From RYN-433 sp036558265 (GTDB lineage Bacteria; Planctomycetota; Phycisphaerae; Tepidisphaerales; Tepidisphaeraceae): DNA of 10,699 nucleotides. Both the position numbers and the translations under genes were made by a program. Under the pieces are notes generated by a model that was given only the letters and a program-made list of their open reading frames with translations, had not been told where the DNA came from and ran no database searches. The stretch lies in NCBI GenBank assembly GCA_036558265.1, contig DATBFY010000109.1:1-10699 (forward strand), read 5' to 3'. This document shows positions 1 to 6,746 of this stretch, piece after piece (the stretch's first letter is position 1; the number at the start of each line of letters is the position of its first letter).

Positions 1-1
1 C

Positions 2-1174
2 GTCAACAGCTACTTCAACGGCATGCACGTGGGGAAGAACAACGGATTTCGCATCGACCCCGGCCATTACATGACCAACCATAGCGCGCTGCGGGATCCG
101 CTCGAGCTGACGGCCAATCTCAAGCAGACGGTCGGCCGGCCGATGCTGATCACCGAGGCCGCCTGGACCCATCCCAACCTCTACCAGAGCGAAGGCCCGT
201 TCCTCATGTGCGCGTACCAGAGCCTCTCCGGCGTGGACGTGACGTACTGGTTCGCGATGGGGGAGCGGCAGTGGCTTCTGGATCCGCGGCGGACGTTTTG
301 GAAGGTCGGCGATTCCTACGCGCTCGACAAGTGGAGCACGAACACCTATTCGTGCCTGGGGATGTTCCCGGCGTTCGCGATCGCGTTTCGACAGAACCTG
401 ATCCAGCAGGCCGACCAACCGGCCGTCCACGAGGAACGAACGATGGACGACCTGTGGCGGCGGAAGATCCCGATCGTCAGCGAGTCGGGCAAGTTCGACC
501 CCAACCGCGACGCCGGGAGCTTTTCGGCCCAGTCGCCAATCAAGCAGGAGGTCGATCGGCTGGCGTTCCTGGTCGGGCCGGTCGAGGTGAAGTTCGGCGG
601 CGACCCGGCGAAGAACCACGTTGCGGATCTTTCGAAGTACATCGATCGGGATGCAGGCAGAGTCAAAAGCCTGACCGGCCAAATCGAGCTGGATTGGAAG
701 ACGGGTGTGTGTACGGTTCGGGCCGAGCGCTTCGCGGGCGTGTGCGGCTTTCTGAAAGACGCCGGCGGACGTTTCGACGTCGGCCCCGTTTCCGTTCAGA
801 GCGACAACGCCTACGCCACGATCGCCGCCGTCGCGATGGACGATCGACCGCTCTCGTCGTCGAAACAGGTCCTGGTGCAGGTGGGCACTACCGAGCGGCT
901 GACGGGGTGGACCACCAAGCCCGCCACGTTCAAGGCCGAGGGTGGCGGGAGCAAGGCTAAGACCGTCGAAGGCGAAGAGATCGTCAATACCGGCGCGCCG
1001 CCCTGGCGGATCGCCGCCACGCACGCGACCCTCCGCCTGGACAATTCGGCGATCACCCGCGCAACGCTGCTGGATCCCAACGGCTACGCGACGCGCGACG
1101 TGCCGCTGCGCCACGAAGGCAACACGGCCATCCTGGACCTGCCGCCCGACACGATGTACCTGCTCCTGCGGTAG
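2..1174 (+). CDS. Glycoside-hydrolase-like protein, C-terminal part (5' end outside window)
   Basis: The reading frame is open from the first bases of the window to the TAG at 1172-1174, giving 390 visible residues, so the true start lies upstream. Near the beginning, residues about 44-53 read GRPMLITEAA. A strand ending in Thr-Glu followed by aromatic residues is typical of the catalytic nucleophile strand of (beta/alpha)8 clan GH-A glycosidases, and Glu52 of the visible part (codon 155-157) is the candidate nucleophile. The rest, from about residue 190, looks like a beta-rich C-terminal domain: a 'SLTGQIELDW' segment, then strands, then a 'VLVQVGTTERLTGW' segment. C-terminal domains of this kind occur on large polysaccharide-degrading GH-A enzymes. 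A Gly/Ser/Lys-rich stretch near residue 316 may be a linker. The general acid and any signal peptide would be upstream of the window, so substrate and family number cannot be assigned. It lies 119 bp upstream of the O-acylation genes, which fits a polysaccharide locus. Confidence 0.55.
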   Translation, partial: VNSYFNGMHVGKNNGFRIDPGHYMTNHSALRDPLELTANLKQTVGRPMLITEAAWTHPNLYQSEGPFLMCAYQSLSGVDVTYWFAMGERQWLLDPRRTFWKVGDSYALDKWSTNTYSCLGMFPAFAIAFRQNLIQQADQPAVHEERTMDDLWRRKIPIVSESGKFDPNRDAGSFSAQSPIKQEVDRLAFLVGPVEVKFGGDPAKNHVADLSKYIDRDAGRVKSLTGQIELDWKTGVCTVRAERFAGVCGFLKDAGGRFDVGPVSVQSDNAYATIAAVAMDDRPLSSSKQVLVQVGTTERLTGWTTKPATFKAEGGGSKAKTVEGEEIVNTGAPPWRIAATHATLRLDNSAITRATLLDPNGYATRDVPLRHEGNTAILDLPPDTMYLLLR

Positions 1175-1209
1175 GATCAGCGTTTCCTTGCTCCGCCCTC
1201 GGGCATTCC

Positions 1210-1237
1210 TTGACTTGAATCGGGCCGGCCCCATGAT
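1210..1237 (+). promoter_or_regulatory. Candidate sigma70-type promoter for the MBOAT/SGNH unit
   Basis: TTGACT at 1210-1215 matches the -35 consensus at five of six bases. CATGAT at 1232-1237 matches the -10 consensus at four of six, with a 16-bp spacer. It lies in the 119-bp gap after the glycoside hydrolase gene and would give a 5' leader of about 50 nt before the TTG start at 1294. The spacer contains the 10-bp palindrome GGGCCGGCCC (1222-1231). Assigned by eye only; high GC content makes such palindromes common. Confidence 0.3.
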
Positions 1238-1293
1238 GTCCCGCCGAGGCATCCCCTGTCGGGATCGCTCGTTGCATCGCGCGCGGGGCTGCA

Positions 1294-2844
1294 TTGCTCT
1301 TCAATAGTTACGAGTTCGTCCTCCTCTTCCTCCCGGTTGCCTTCGGCCTGTTCTGGTACGGCGGGCGGGGGTTGCGCTGGCGGTTGGGGTTCCTCACTCT
1401 CGCCAGTTACGTTTTCTATAGCTGGTGGCAATTCGACAGCCTGGATGAGTTCGCCCGCTCGCTGGCCGTCTGGCGGCCGGGGGGTATCCGCGACTTCTTC
1501 TGGCACTGGCGGTTCAGCCTGGTGATGCTGGCGAGCAGCAGCGTCGATTACTTCGCGGCCGCGGCGATGGCGAAGCTGGCGCCGGAGCGTCGCGGGGGTC
1601 GCAGGCTCCTCCTGGCCGTGTCCCTGTGCGCCAATATCGGGCTTCTGGCGTTCTTCAAGTACGCCGGGTTCTTCTCCGCAATGGCGGGACAGGTCTGGCA
1701 GTTCATGGGGGGCGGGCCGCTGCCGGTGATGGCGGTGGTGCTGCCGGTCGGAATCAGCTTTTACACGTTCGAGTCGATGAGTTACGTCATCGACATTTAC
1801 CGGGGGGTGGCGGCGCCGGCCCGTAGCTATCTCGATTACGCCGCCTTCATCTCCTTCTTCCCCCACCTGGTGGCCGGGCCGATCATCCGCTGGTCGGACA
1901 TCCTGCACCAGTTCCGGGACGAGGCGTGGGAGCGACCGGCGCCGGACTGGCAACAAGTTGCCATCGGGCTGACGCTGTTCACGATGGGGATGGCGAAGAA
2001 ACTGGTGATCGCGGATCGGCTGCATGCGGAGATGACGCCGCTGTGGAGCAATTTCGACACGGGCGGGTCGATGGGGCCGGGCGCCGCCTGGGCGGCCGTG
2101 CTGGGCTACACGTTCCGGCTCTATTTCGACTTCTCGGGGTACTCGGACATGGCGACGGGGCTGGGGCACCTGTTCGCGGTGCGGCTGCCACAGAATTTTG
2201 ACAGCCCATATAAGGCGACCGATCCATCCGATTTCTGGCGGCGGTGGCACATCACACTCTCTACCTGGCTCCGGGACTACCTCTATATCCCCCTGGGCGG
2301 CAGCCGCGGGGCCAAGTGGAAAACCGCGCGCAACCTTGTGATCACGATGTTGCTGGCGGGGCTGTGGCACGGGGCGGCGTGGCTGTTCGTGATCTGGGGC
2401 GCCTGGCACGGGCTGATGCTCGCCGGGTTCCATATCCTGCGCGGGCGCGGATGGTGGGCGTCGAACGAGTCGCGGGTGGGGCACTGGTTCAACCGGCAGT
2501 TCACGTTCTTCCTGGTGGTCCTGGGCTGGGCGGTCTTCCGGGCTGCGGACGTGCATGAAAAAGGCTACGGCTGGGATTCGATCCGGCCGGCGTTGACGAT
2601 GCTGGGGCAGATGTTTGGCATTCGCGCGGCGGGCGCCCCGGATGCGCCCCAGGCGATCGTCACGCCGCTGCTGGGCGCGCTGATCCCCCTCTGCTGGGCG
2701 TGGTGCAATTTCATGCCCAACAGCTTCCAGGTGGCGTACGGCCTGAAGCTGCGCAAGCGGCACGCGCTGGCGGCGGGGTCGGCGATGGCGTTGTGCGCGC
2801 TGCACTTCGGATTCAAGCTGGATTTCCTCTACTTCCGATTCTGA
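1294..2844 (+). CDS. AlgI-like MBOAT family membrane O-acyltransferase
   Basis: This 516-residue polytopic membrane protein belongs to the membrane-bound O-acyltransferase family, AlgI branch. That branch moves acetyl (acyl) groups across the cytoplasmic membrane for O-acylation of exopolysaccharide. The start is a TTG, chosen because the protein then begins LLFNSYEFVLLFLPVAF, the usual N-terminus of AlgI-type proteins; no strong ribosome binding site precedes it. Family signatures are clear: LYFDFSGYSDMATGLG, then DFWRRWHITLSTWLRDYLYIPLGG (His319), then GLWHGAAWLFVIWGAWHG with the invariant His359 expected in the active site and His372. The C-terminus FLYFRF matches the usual AlgI ending. 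Compared with Pseudomonas AlgI as I recall it, about 25 extra residues lie near positions 47-73, between YSWW and VDYF. The SGNH-like gene follows 14 bp downstream and is probably co-transcribed. The acceptor polymer is unknown, so I give no gene symbol. Confidence 0.93.
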   Translation: MLFNSYEFVLLFLPVAFGLFWYGGRGLRWRLGFLTLASYVFYSWWQFDSLDEFARSLAVWRPGGIRDFFWHWRFSLVMLASSSVDYFAAAAMAKLAPERRGGRRLLLAVSLCANIGLLAFFKYAGFFSAMAGQVWQFMGGGPLPVMAVVLPVGISFYTFESMSYVIDIYRGVAAPARSYLDYAAFISFFPHLVAGPIIRWSDILHQFRDEAWERPAPDWQQVAIGLTLFTMGMAKKLVIADRLHAEMTPLWSNFDTGGSMGPGAAWAAVLGYTFRLYFDFSGYSDMATGLGHLFAVRLPQNFDSPYKATDPSDFWRRWHITLSTWLRDYLYIPLGGSRGAKWKTARNLVITMLLAGLWHGAAWLFVIWGAWHGLMLAGFHILRGRGWWASNESRVGHWFNRQFTFFLVVLGWAVFRAADVHEKGYGWDSIRPALTMLGQMFGIRAAGAPDAPQAIVTPLLGALIPLCWAWCNFMPNSFQVAYGLKLRKRHALAAGSAMALCALHFGFKLDFLYFRF

Positions 2845-2858
2845 CACGACACCGCGCG

Positions 2859-4067
2859 ATGAGTCTCGAAGCCACCGTTTCCGATCCGCTGATCCGCGAA
2901 CAAGCAACCGTCCGCGCGACCACCGTGCCGGCGGAGAACCGCTCGGGCCCGGGCTTTGCGCTCACGTGGGCGGCGTCGTTCCTGATCCCGCTGGCGGCCG
3001 TCATGGCGGTCAACATCCTGGGCAACGGGACGGGGCTGTTTCCATCGAAGCTCAACCCCGCCGTCTCCGACCGCCCCTGGAAGGCCCGCCGCATCGACCA
3101 CCAGGCCCGCCACGAGCGCGGCAAGCCGGAAGTGCTGGTCATGGGCTCAAGCCGCATGATGCAGGTGCAGCCGCCCTACGTCGAAGCCCTGACGGGGCAC
3201 CGCACGTTCAACTGGGGCGTCAGCGCCGCGGGGCCGCTCGATTGGCTGACGCAGCTCCGCTACGCCCTGGATTCGGGGATCAAGCCCAGGCTGATCATCG
3301 TCGGGGTGGACGAGTTCGCGCTGGGGGGCAACCTGATCCTCAACCGCTTTGAGATCCAGAACGCCGCGCACTGGGGACTCTTTCGGCGCATGCCCTTCCC
3401 CGAGAACCTTTCTACGCTCGCGAACGCCGTCGAACAGGTGCGCCTCGAATCGACGTGGGAGAGCCTCAAAATCCTGGCTAATCCTCCCGTCGCGCGCAAG
3501 CGGAGCATGAAGCGCGTCAGTTACCTGCTCCTGGGCGATGGTTACCTGATCTATCGCGACCGCGTCGTCGCCAAGGCCGCGGGGACCTACGACCTGGCCC
3601 AGTCGATCCGCCAGCAGTCGGTGGACTGGCGCCTTCGGCTCGATCAGGTGGCGGACCCGTTGGAGGTGCTCCGGCCGGCCGAGCGAAATATCGAGCTGTT
3701 TGAGCAGTTCCTCGACCTGGCCCGGAGCAACGGCATCGAGGTCCGCGTCGCGATGCTCCCGTTGCACCCTTACTACGTAAGCCTGACGCTCACACCCGCC
3801 ATGAAGCGCATCCGCACCGACGCCAGCGCGATCCTGGCGCGGGTGTGCGCCGAGCGCGGCTTCCGTTATCGTGATTTCACCTCGCTGGACTCCTTCGGCG
3901 GCAGCGCCGACGAGTTCTGGGATGGCGCCCATCAGACGCCGGAAAACCTGCGGCGGATGATCAATACCCTGTTCGACCTGCCGCCGGCGCAGGTTGTCGC
4001 GAAGGTGCCGAACGATTTCCAGATCCTTGAGAATCCGCCTGCCGTCACGACGCTGAACACGTGGTGA
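2859..4067 (+). CDS. Membrane-anchored SGNH-like (AlgJ/AlgX/DltD-type) partner of the MBOAT acyltransferase
   Basis: This 402-residue protein has one predicted N-terminal transmembrane segment at about residues 32-54, preceded by a hydrophilic tail, so most of it should lie outside the cytoplasm. The following domain looks SGNH-like. VLVMGSSRMM (residues 92-101) supplies the nucleophile block, with Ser97 or Ser98 as candidate. WGVSAAGPLDW follows as the usual second block. DGAH near the C-terminus supplies Asp355 and His358 of a catalytic triad. Proteins of this type work with MBOAT partners as the extracytoplasmic acetyltransferase or esterase component (AlgI-AlgJ/X, PatA-PatB, DltB-DltD). 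The ATG at 2859 was chosen because in-frame upstream starts would overlap the conserved end of the MBOAT gene. No ribosome binding site is visible, and the 14-bp gap suggests read-through from the MBOAT gene. Role in polysaccharide O-acetylation is inferred from family and neighbour. Confidence 0.75.
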   Translation: MSLEATVSDPLIREQATVRATTVPAENRSGPGFALTWAASFLIPLAAVMAVNILGNGTGLFPSKLNPAVSDRPWKARRIDHQARHERGKPEVLVMGSSRMMQVQPPYVEALTGHRTFNWGVSAAGPLDWLTQLRYALDSGIKPRLIIVGVDEFALGGNLILNRFEIQNAAHWGLFRRMPFPENLSTLANAVEQVRLESTWESLKILANPPVARKRSMKRVSYLLLGDGYLIYRDRVVAKAAGTYDLAQSIRQQSVDWRLRLDQVADPLEVLRPAERNIELFEQFLDLARSNGIEVRVAMLPLHPYYVSLTLTPAMKRIRTDASAILARVCAERGFRYRDFTSLDSFGGSADEFWDGAHQTPENLRRMINTLFDLPPAQVVAKVPNDFQILENPPAVTTLNTW

Positions 4068-4076
4068 CAACGCTCA

Positions 4077-4100
4077 CCCCCGGGGGATGAATCCCAGGGG
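4077..4100 (+). terminator. Weak GC-rich hairpin after the SGNH-like gene
   Basis: CCCC (4077-4080) can pair with GGGG (4097-4100). Inside that, GGGA (4084-4087) pairs with TCCC (4092-4095) around a TGAA loop. The hairpin begins 10 bp after the SGNH-like stop codon, a sensible terminator position, but no T-tract follows. It may instead be a REP-like element or have no function. Confidence 0.25.
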
Positions 4101-4145
4101 CTTGGCAGCCGACCGGGCGGGTTGTGAGAGCGGGGGTTAACGCCG

Positions 4146-4172
4146 TACCACCCATTAGTTGTGGTATAGAAT
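4146..4172 (+). promoter_or_regulatory. Inverted repeat TACCAC-N9-GTGGTA overlapping a -10-like TATAGAAT
   Basis: TACCAC (4146-4151) and GTGGTA (4161-4166) are perfect reverse complements separated by nine bases. The right arm runs into TATAGAAT (4165-4172), which resembles a -10 element, and lies just before the ATG codons at 4171 and 4177. As DNA it could be a small operator. As RNA it could form a 6-bp hairpin close to the start codon. A -10 here would put transcription initiation at or after the candidate start codons, which argues against a simple promoter reading. Confidence 0.25.
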
Positions 4173-5301
4173 GGTTATGCGATCCGCGCCGACCGCAGTC
4201 TGCATCTTCGTCCTGGCGCTGCTCGCCGGGTGCGACCGCGATTCGTCGTCAAATTCGTCTGCGCCACCGCCGCAGGCGTCGCGCCAGCCAAAGTGGGGCG
4301 TCGAGATCGAGCGCGTCACCCCCCTGCCGCCGGACCACCGCACGCACCTGGCGCCCACCGGCAGCGGGCAGCTTTTCTGGGTGCAGGAATCCGATCCGGG
4401 ACAGCGCGAGACGGTCTTCTCGATGATCGAGGGCTCGCTTCCGGCCGCCACGAAGTTCTCGAACACTTCGATCCTCGAGGCGGCCGGTCACCCCGATGCC
4501 GCGGGGAGCATCCAGTCGCTCGCCACCGGGCCGGATGCCGGCCTCTACTTCTACCTCGCCGGTGGCAAGCGGCGGGTGTCGCTCGGGGTCTTTGGCGTCT
4601 TTGCGCCGACGAGCGGCCAAACCCGCATCCTGATGGACACGCGGCGCCTGGCAGATGAGTCGAGAATGGCCGAAGCCTTGTCGCTCGCCCGCGGCACGCT
4701 CCTGCGCAGCGGCAACCTCTTGTGGCTGTGGCTGCGGCACGACCAGGGCTTTGCCGTCCTTTCCATCGACCTGACGCAGGCGGGGGCGAGCCTCCGCTGG
4801 CGCTTTGACCACGTCCGCGGTCCCGACGGGCAGGACGTGCGCCTCACCGCGCCGACTGAAGACCTGTCCGTCGCCGGCGACGCGCTGATCTACCTCGACC
4901 GCACGAGCGCGCGTCTCTGGCGCATCGATCCGCAGGGCACGGCCACGCCCCTCGCCGACGTCGCCGACCTCCCGCGCGACCTGACCGCCCCGGCGGCGGA
5001 TCCGGCCGGGCGGCTGGTCCTCTTTGCCCCTGAGGCAGCAACGTTCAACGAGGCGCGAGAGAGCGCTAACGCGGGCGGGCTGGTCCTCCCCACCACGGCG
5101 CCCGCGGCGCAGTGGCCCGCCTGGATCGTCTTCGACGGCCAATCCCGCACGATCCTGGGGCGGTCGTCCCTGGTCACCTCCGCCGGCCTCAACGTGCGCG
5201 GGCTGTCGTTCCCACGGCTCGTTCGCGACCGCGCCGCCTGGCTGGGGTATGACACGCAGACCGGAGAGCTGTTACGCCTCCGGATGGTAGAACGGCGATG
5301 A
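4171..5301 (+). CDS. Putative lipoprotein of unknown function
   Basis: The 376-residue product begins with a lipoprotein signal peptide: a short basic N-region (Met-Arg-Ser), a hydrophobic core (VCIFVLALLAG), and the lipobox LLAGC with Cys21 as the lipidated residue. ATG 4177 is in frame and equally possible (374 residues, Cys19), as is a TTG at 4159; there is no clear ribosome binding site. Asp at +2 after Cys is an inner-membrane retention signal in enterics; whether that applies here is unknown. A Ser/Pro/Gln-rich linker follows the Cys. The remaining ~330 residues are beta-rich with repeated 'LFWVQES', 'LYFYLAGG', 'LIYLDRTSARLWRIDP' and 'LGYDTQTGELLRL' type strands, which suggests a beta-propeller-like fold, but I recognise no family. 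The stop codon overlaps the start of the M48 gene (ATGA), so the two proteins are probably made together and may interact at the membrane. Confidence 0.8.
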   Translation: MVMRSAPTAVCIFVLALLAGCDRDSSSNSSAPPPQASRQPKWGVEIERVTPLPPDHRTHLAPTGSGQLFWVQESDPGQRETVFSMIEGSLPAATKFSNTSILEAAGHPDAAGSIQSLATGPDAGLYFYLAGGKRRVSLGVFGVFAPTSGQTRILMDTRRLADESRMAEALSLARGTLLRSGNLLWLWLRHDQGFAVLSIDLTQAGASLRWRFDHVRGPDGQDVRLTAPTEDLSVAGDALIYLDRTSARLWRIDPQGTATPLADVADLPRDLTAPAADPAGRLVLFAPEAATFNEARESANAGGLVLPTTAPAAQWPAWIVFDGQSRTILGRSSLVTSAGLNVRGLSFPRLVRDRAAWLGYDTQTGELLRLRMVERR

Positions 5302-6479
5302 CGCCCACCTCGTCGATCACGACAGAGAACTCCGCGCCGCCACCGAGCGGCGGCGCGTCGGCCGCGATCCCCGTCAACGACCTGGCGCGGTCGTACCAGC
5401 CGCGGCGGGTCTGGGCAGCCGGCATCAGCATCGGCTGGAACCTGCTCCTGGCGGTCCTCTTCGTCTTTACCGGTGCGGGCGAGCGGCTTTACAAGCACTT
5501 CGTCCCGCAGGATCCGGCGTACTTCCCTCCATCGTTTGCCTGGATCGCGCCGGTCTACTTCTCAATCCTTTTCGCCGGTTATGCGCTGTTGAACTTTCCG
5601 CTCGAGCTGTGGTTCGGTTATCTCGAAGAGCGGCAGTTCGGCCTGGCAAAGGATGGCGTGCGCGCCTGGGCGCGGGACTGGCTGATCGGCACGACCCAGC
5701 ACGGCGTGATGTTCCTGATCGGCTGCTGCCTGCTGCTGGTTTTCCAATTGATTGCCCCGCATACCTGGCTGGTCTGGAGCGCCGGCACGTTGCTGATCCT
5801 GTTCCTTGGGACGACCTGGCTGGCCGCGGACCTGATCCCGCTGGGACTCTTCACGCTGGAGAGGGCGGACGCGGCCACCGTCGCGCGACTGACGCGTCTG
5901 TCGGGCCCCTTGCCTCCGGTGGTCGTCTACAGTCACTCGGGCCTGCGCGAGTTCGCGGGCGGGATCGTCGGGCTGGGCAGCCGCCAGGTGATGCTGGTCA
6001 GCCGCGCGACGGTGGAACTGGCTAGCGATACGCTGCTGCGCTTCGTGCTGCTGCACGACCTGGGTCATCGGCGATATCACCACAACCTGCTCGCCGCCCT
6101 GGCCGGGTGGGCGTGGGTGGTGATCGGGCTGGCGGTGGGCGATCACGTCATCCCCGCGCGATGGGGCCATGACACGGCCGTTTTCGGATCGCCGCTCTAC
6201 GTCGCCTTCCTCACGCTGATCCTCAGCGCCTGGATGGCGATCGGCGAACCGGTGCTGGCGTACCTGGGCCGGCGGCTGGAGTACCAGGCCGACCGCTTCT
6301 ACCTGCGCAACGGCGGCACGCTCGACCAGATGCGCGCCGCCCTGGATCAGCTCGCACACCAGAACCTGGCGCGGACCGAGGCCATGCGCCGCCGCGAGAC
6401 GATCTTTCACCCGCTGCCCAGCGTCTACAACCGCCTCTACGCCGCCCGGCAATACCAGGAGCGCACTCAAGGAGCCTGA
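5298..6479 (+). CDS. M48-family (Ste24/CAAX-protease-like) membrane metallopeptidase homologue with HDxxH motif
   Basis: This 393-residue protein has about five or six hydrophobic membrane segments (near residues 38-58, 80-104, 134-154, 156-186, 264-282 and 298-320). The order of landmarks follows the Ste24 branch of peptidase family M48: an amphipathic region GYLEERQFGLAKDGVRAWARDWL (108-129, cf. 'EE..FG....W..D'), a 'GLGSRQVMLVSRATVEL' strand, the zinc motif HDLGH (His253, Asp254, His257), a downstream EYQAD motif (Glu328, third zinc ligand) and a C-terminal FHPLPSVYNRL like the family's 'HPS...RI'. The family normally has HExxH, in which Glu is the catalytic base; here it is Asp, so activity may be reduced, lost or altered. 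The family removes or cleaves membrane proteins and lipidated substrates. The ATG overlaps the lipoprotein stop by 4 bp, indicating translational coupling. Confidence 0.8.
   Translation: MTPTSSITTENSAPPPSGGASAAIPVNDLARSYQPRRVWAAGISIGWNLLLAVLFVFTGAGERLYKHFVPQDPAYFPPSFAWIAPVYFSILFAGYALLNFPLELWFGYLEERQFGLAKDGVRAWARDWLIGTTQHGVMFLIGCCLLLVFQLIAPHTWLVWSAGTLLILFLGTTWLAADLIPLGLFTLERADAATVARLTRLSGPLPPVVVYSHSGLREFAGGIVGLGSRQVMLVSRATVELASDTLLRFVLLHDLGHRRYHHNLLAALAGWAWVVIGLAVGDHVIPARWGHDTAVFGSPLYVAFLTLILSAWMAIGEPVLAYLGRRLEYQADRFYLRNGGTLDQMRAALDQLAHQNLARTEAMRRRETIFHPLPSVYNRLYAARQYQERTQGA
6469..6474 (+). promoter_or_regulatory. Ribosome binding site AAGGAG for the 40-residue ORF
   Basis: AAGGAG lies inside the end of the M48 gene, 11 nt before the ATG at 6486. 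Good Shine-Dalgarno matches are almost absent elsewhere in this window, which makes this one informative and supports the small ORF downstream. The spacing is slightly long. Confidence 0.4.
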
Positions 6480-6485
6480 GCCGCC

Positions 6486-6608
6486 ATGCTGCCGCTGCCC
6501 CGATTGGTCTTTCGCCTGACGATGTGGTTGCCTAACCTGATCTGCCGGAGCCTGCGCGCGCAAGTGGGCAAGCCGCAGGCGTGGTTTCTGCCGGGGGGGT
6601 GGGTGTGA
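6486..6608 (+). CDS. Possible small protein of 40 residues downstream of the M48 gene
   Basis: The ATG sits 6 bp after the M48 stop codon and the frame ends at TGA 6606-6608. The predicted peptide starts MLPLPRLVFRLTMWLPNLIC and ends QAWFLPGGWV. It is basic (five Arg/Lys, no acidic residues) with a hydrophobic stretch around residues 7-19 and three Trp, so it could associate with the membrane. Support comes from tight spacing to the M48 gene, the AAGGAG site at 6469-6474, and the position of the inverted heptamer array just after the stop. I recognise no family, and a chance ORF in GC-rich DNA is a real alternative. Confidence 0.4.
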   Translation: MLPLPRLVFRLTMWLPNLICRSLRAQVGKPQAWFLPGGWV

Positions 6609-6613
6609 ATCGG

Positions 6614-6710
6614 GAAGACGAGGATGGAGGATGGAAGATAGAGAATGGAGGGAGATTACGGCCGCCAGCTTTTCTCCAGCTTCCATCCTCCATCTTCCAC
6701 CCTCGTTTTC
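6614..6710. repeat. Inverted array of GA-rich heptamers
   Basis: The left arm (6614-6650) contains consecutive 7-bp units starting at 6620: GAGGATG, GAGGATG, GAAGATA, GAGAATG. The right arm (6674-6710) contains the complementary units CAGCTTC, CATCCTC, CATCTTC, CACCCTC. Read as reverse complement, the 37-bp arms agree at 29 positions by my hand alignment, with a 23-nt centre (6651-6673). The element lies between the 40-residue ORF and purB. It could fold into a long imperfect hairpin that ends transcription of the upstream unit, or be a dispersed genomic repeat. Heptamer tandem repeats (STRRs) are known from cyanobacteria; kinship to those is not implied. Confidence 0.75.
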
Positions 6711-6736
6711 ACTCGGCCGCGCGCTTCTGCTACCAT
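6707..6736 (+). promoter_or_regulatory. Weak candidate promoter for purB
   Basis: TACCAT at 6731-6736 is a four-of-six -10 match, with TTTCAC at 6707-6712 as a poor -35 at 18-bp spacing, overlapping the end of the heptamer array. Initiation about 7 nt downstream would leave only a few bases before the ATG at 6747, i.e. a nearly leaderless mRNA, consistent with the lack of a Shine-Dalgarno sequence there. Confidence 0.25.
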
Positions 6737-6746
6737 CACGCACTGC

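Noticed and set aside
1239..1264. TCCCG/CGGGA stem in the leader of the MBOAT gene
   Set aside because: Five base pairs around a 16-nt loop is within chance in GC-rich DNA.
1177..2907. Long antisense open frame of 576 codons opposite the MBOAT gene
   Set aside because: Its translation is dominated by Arg, Pro, His and Gln with no recognisable motif, and the + strand gene has complete family signatures. It is a by-product of GC-rich codon use.
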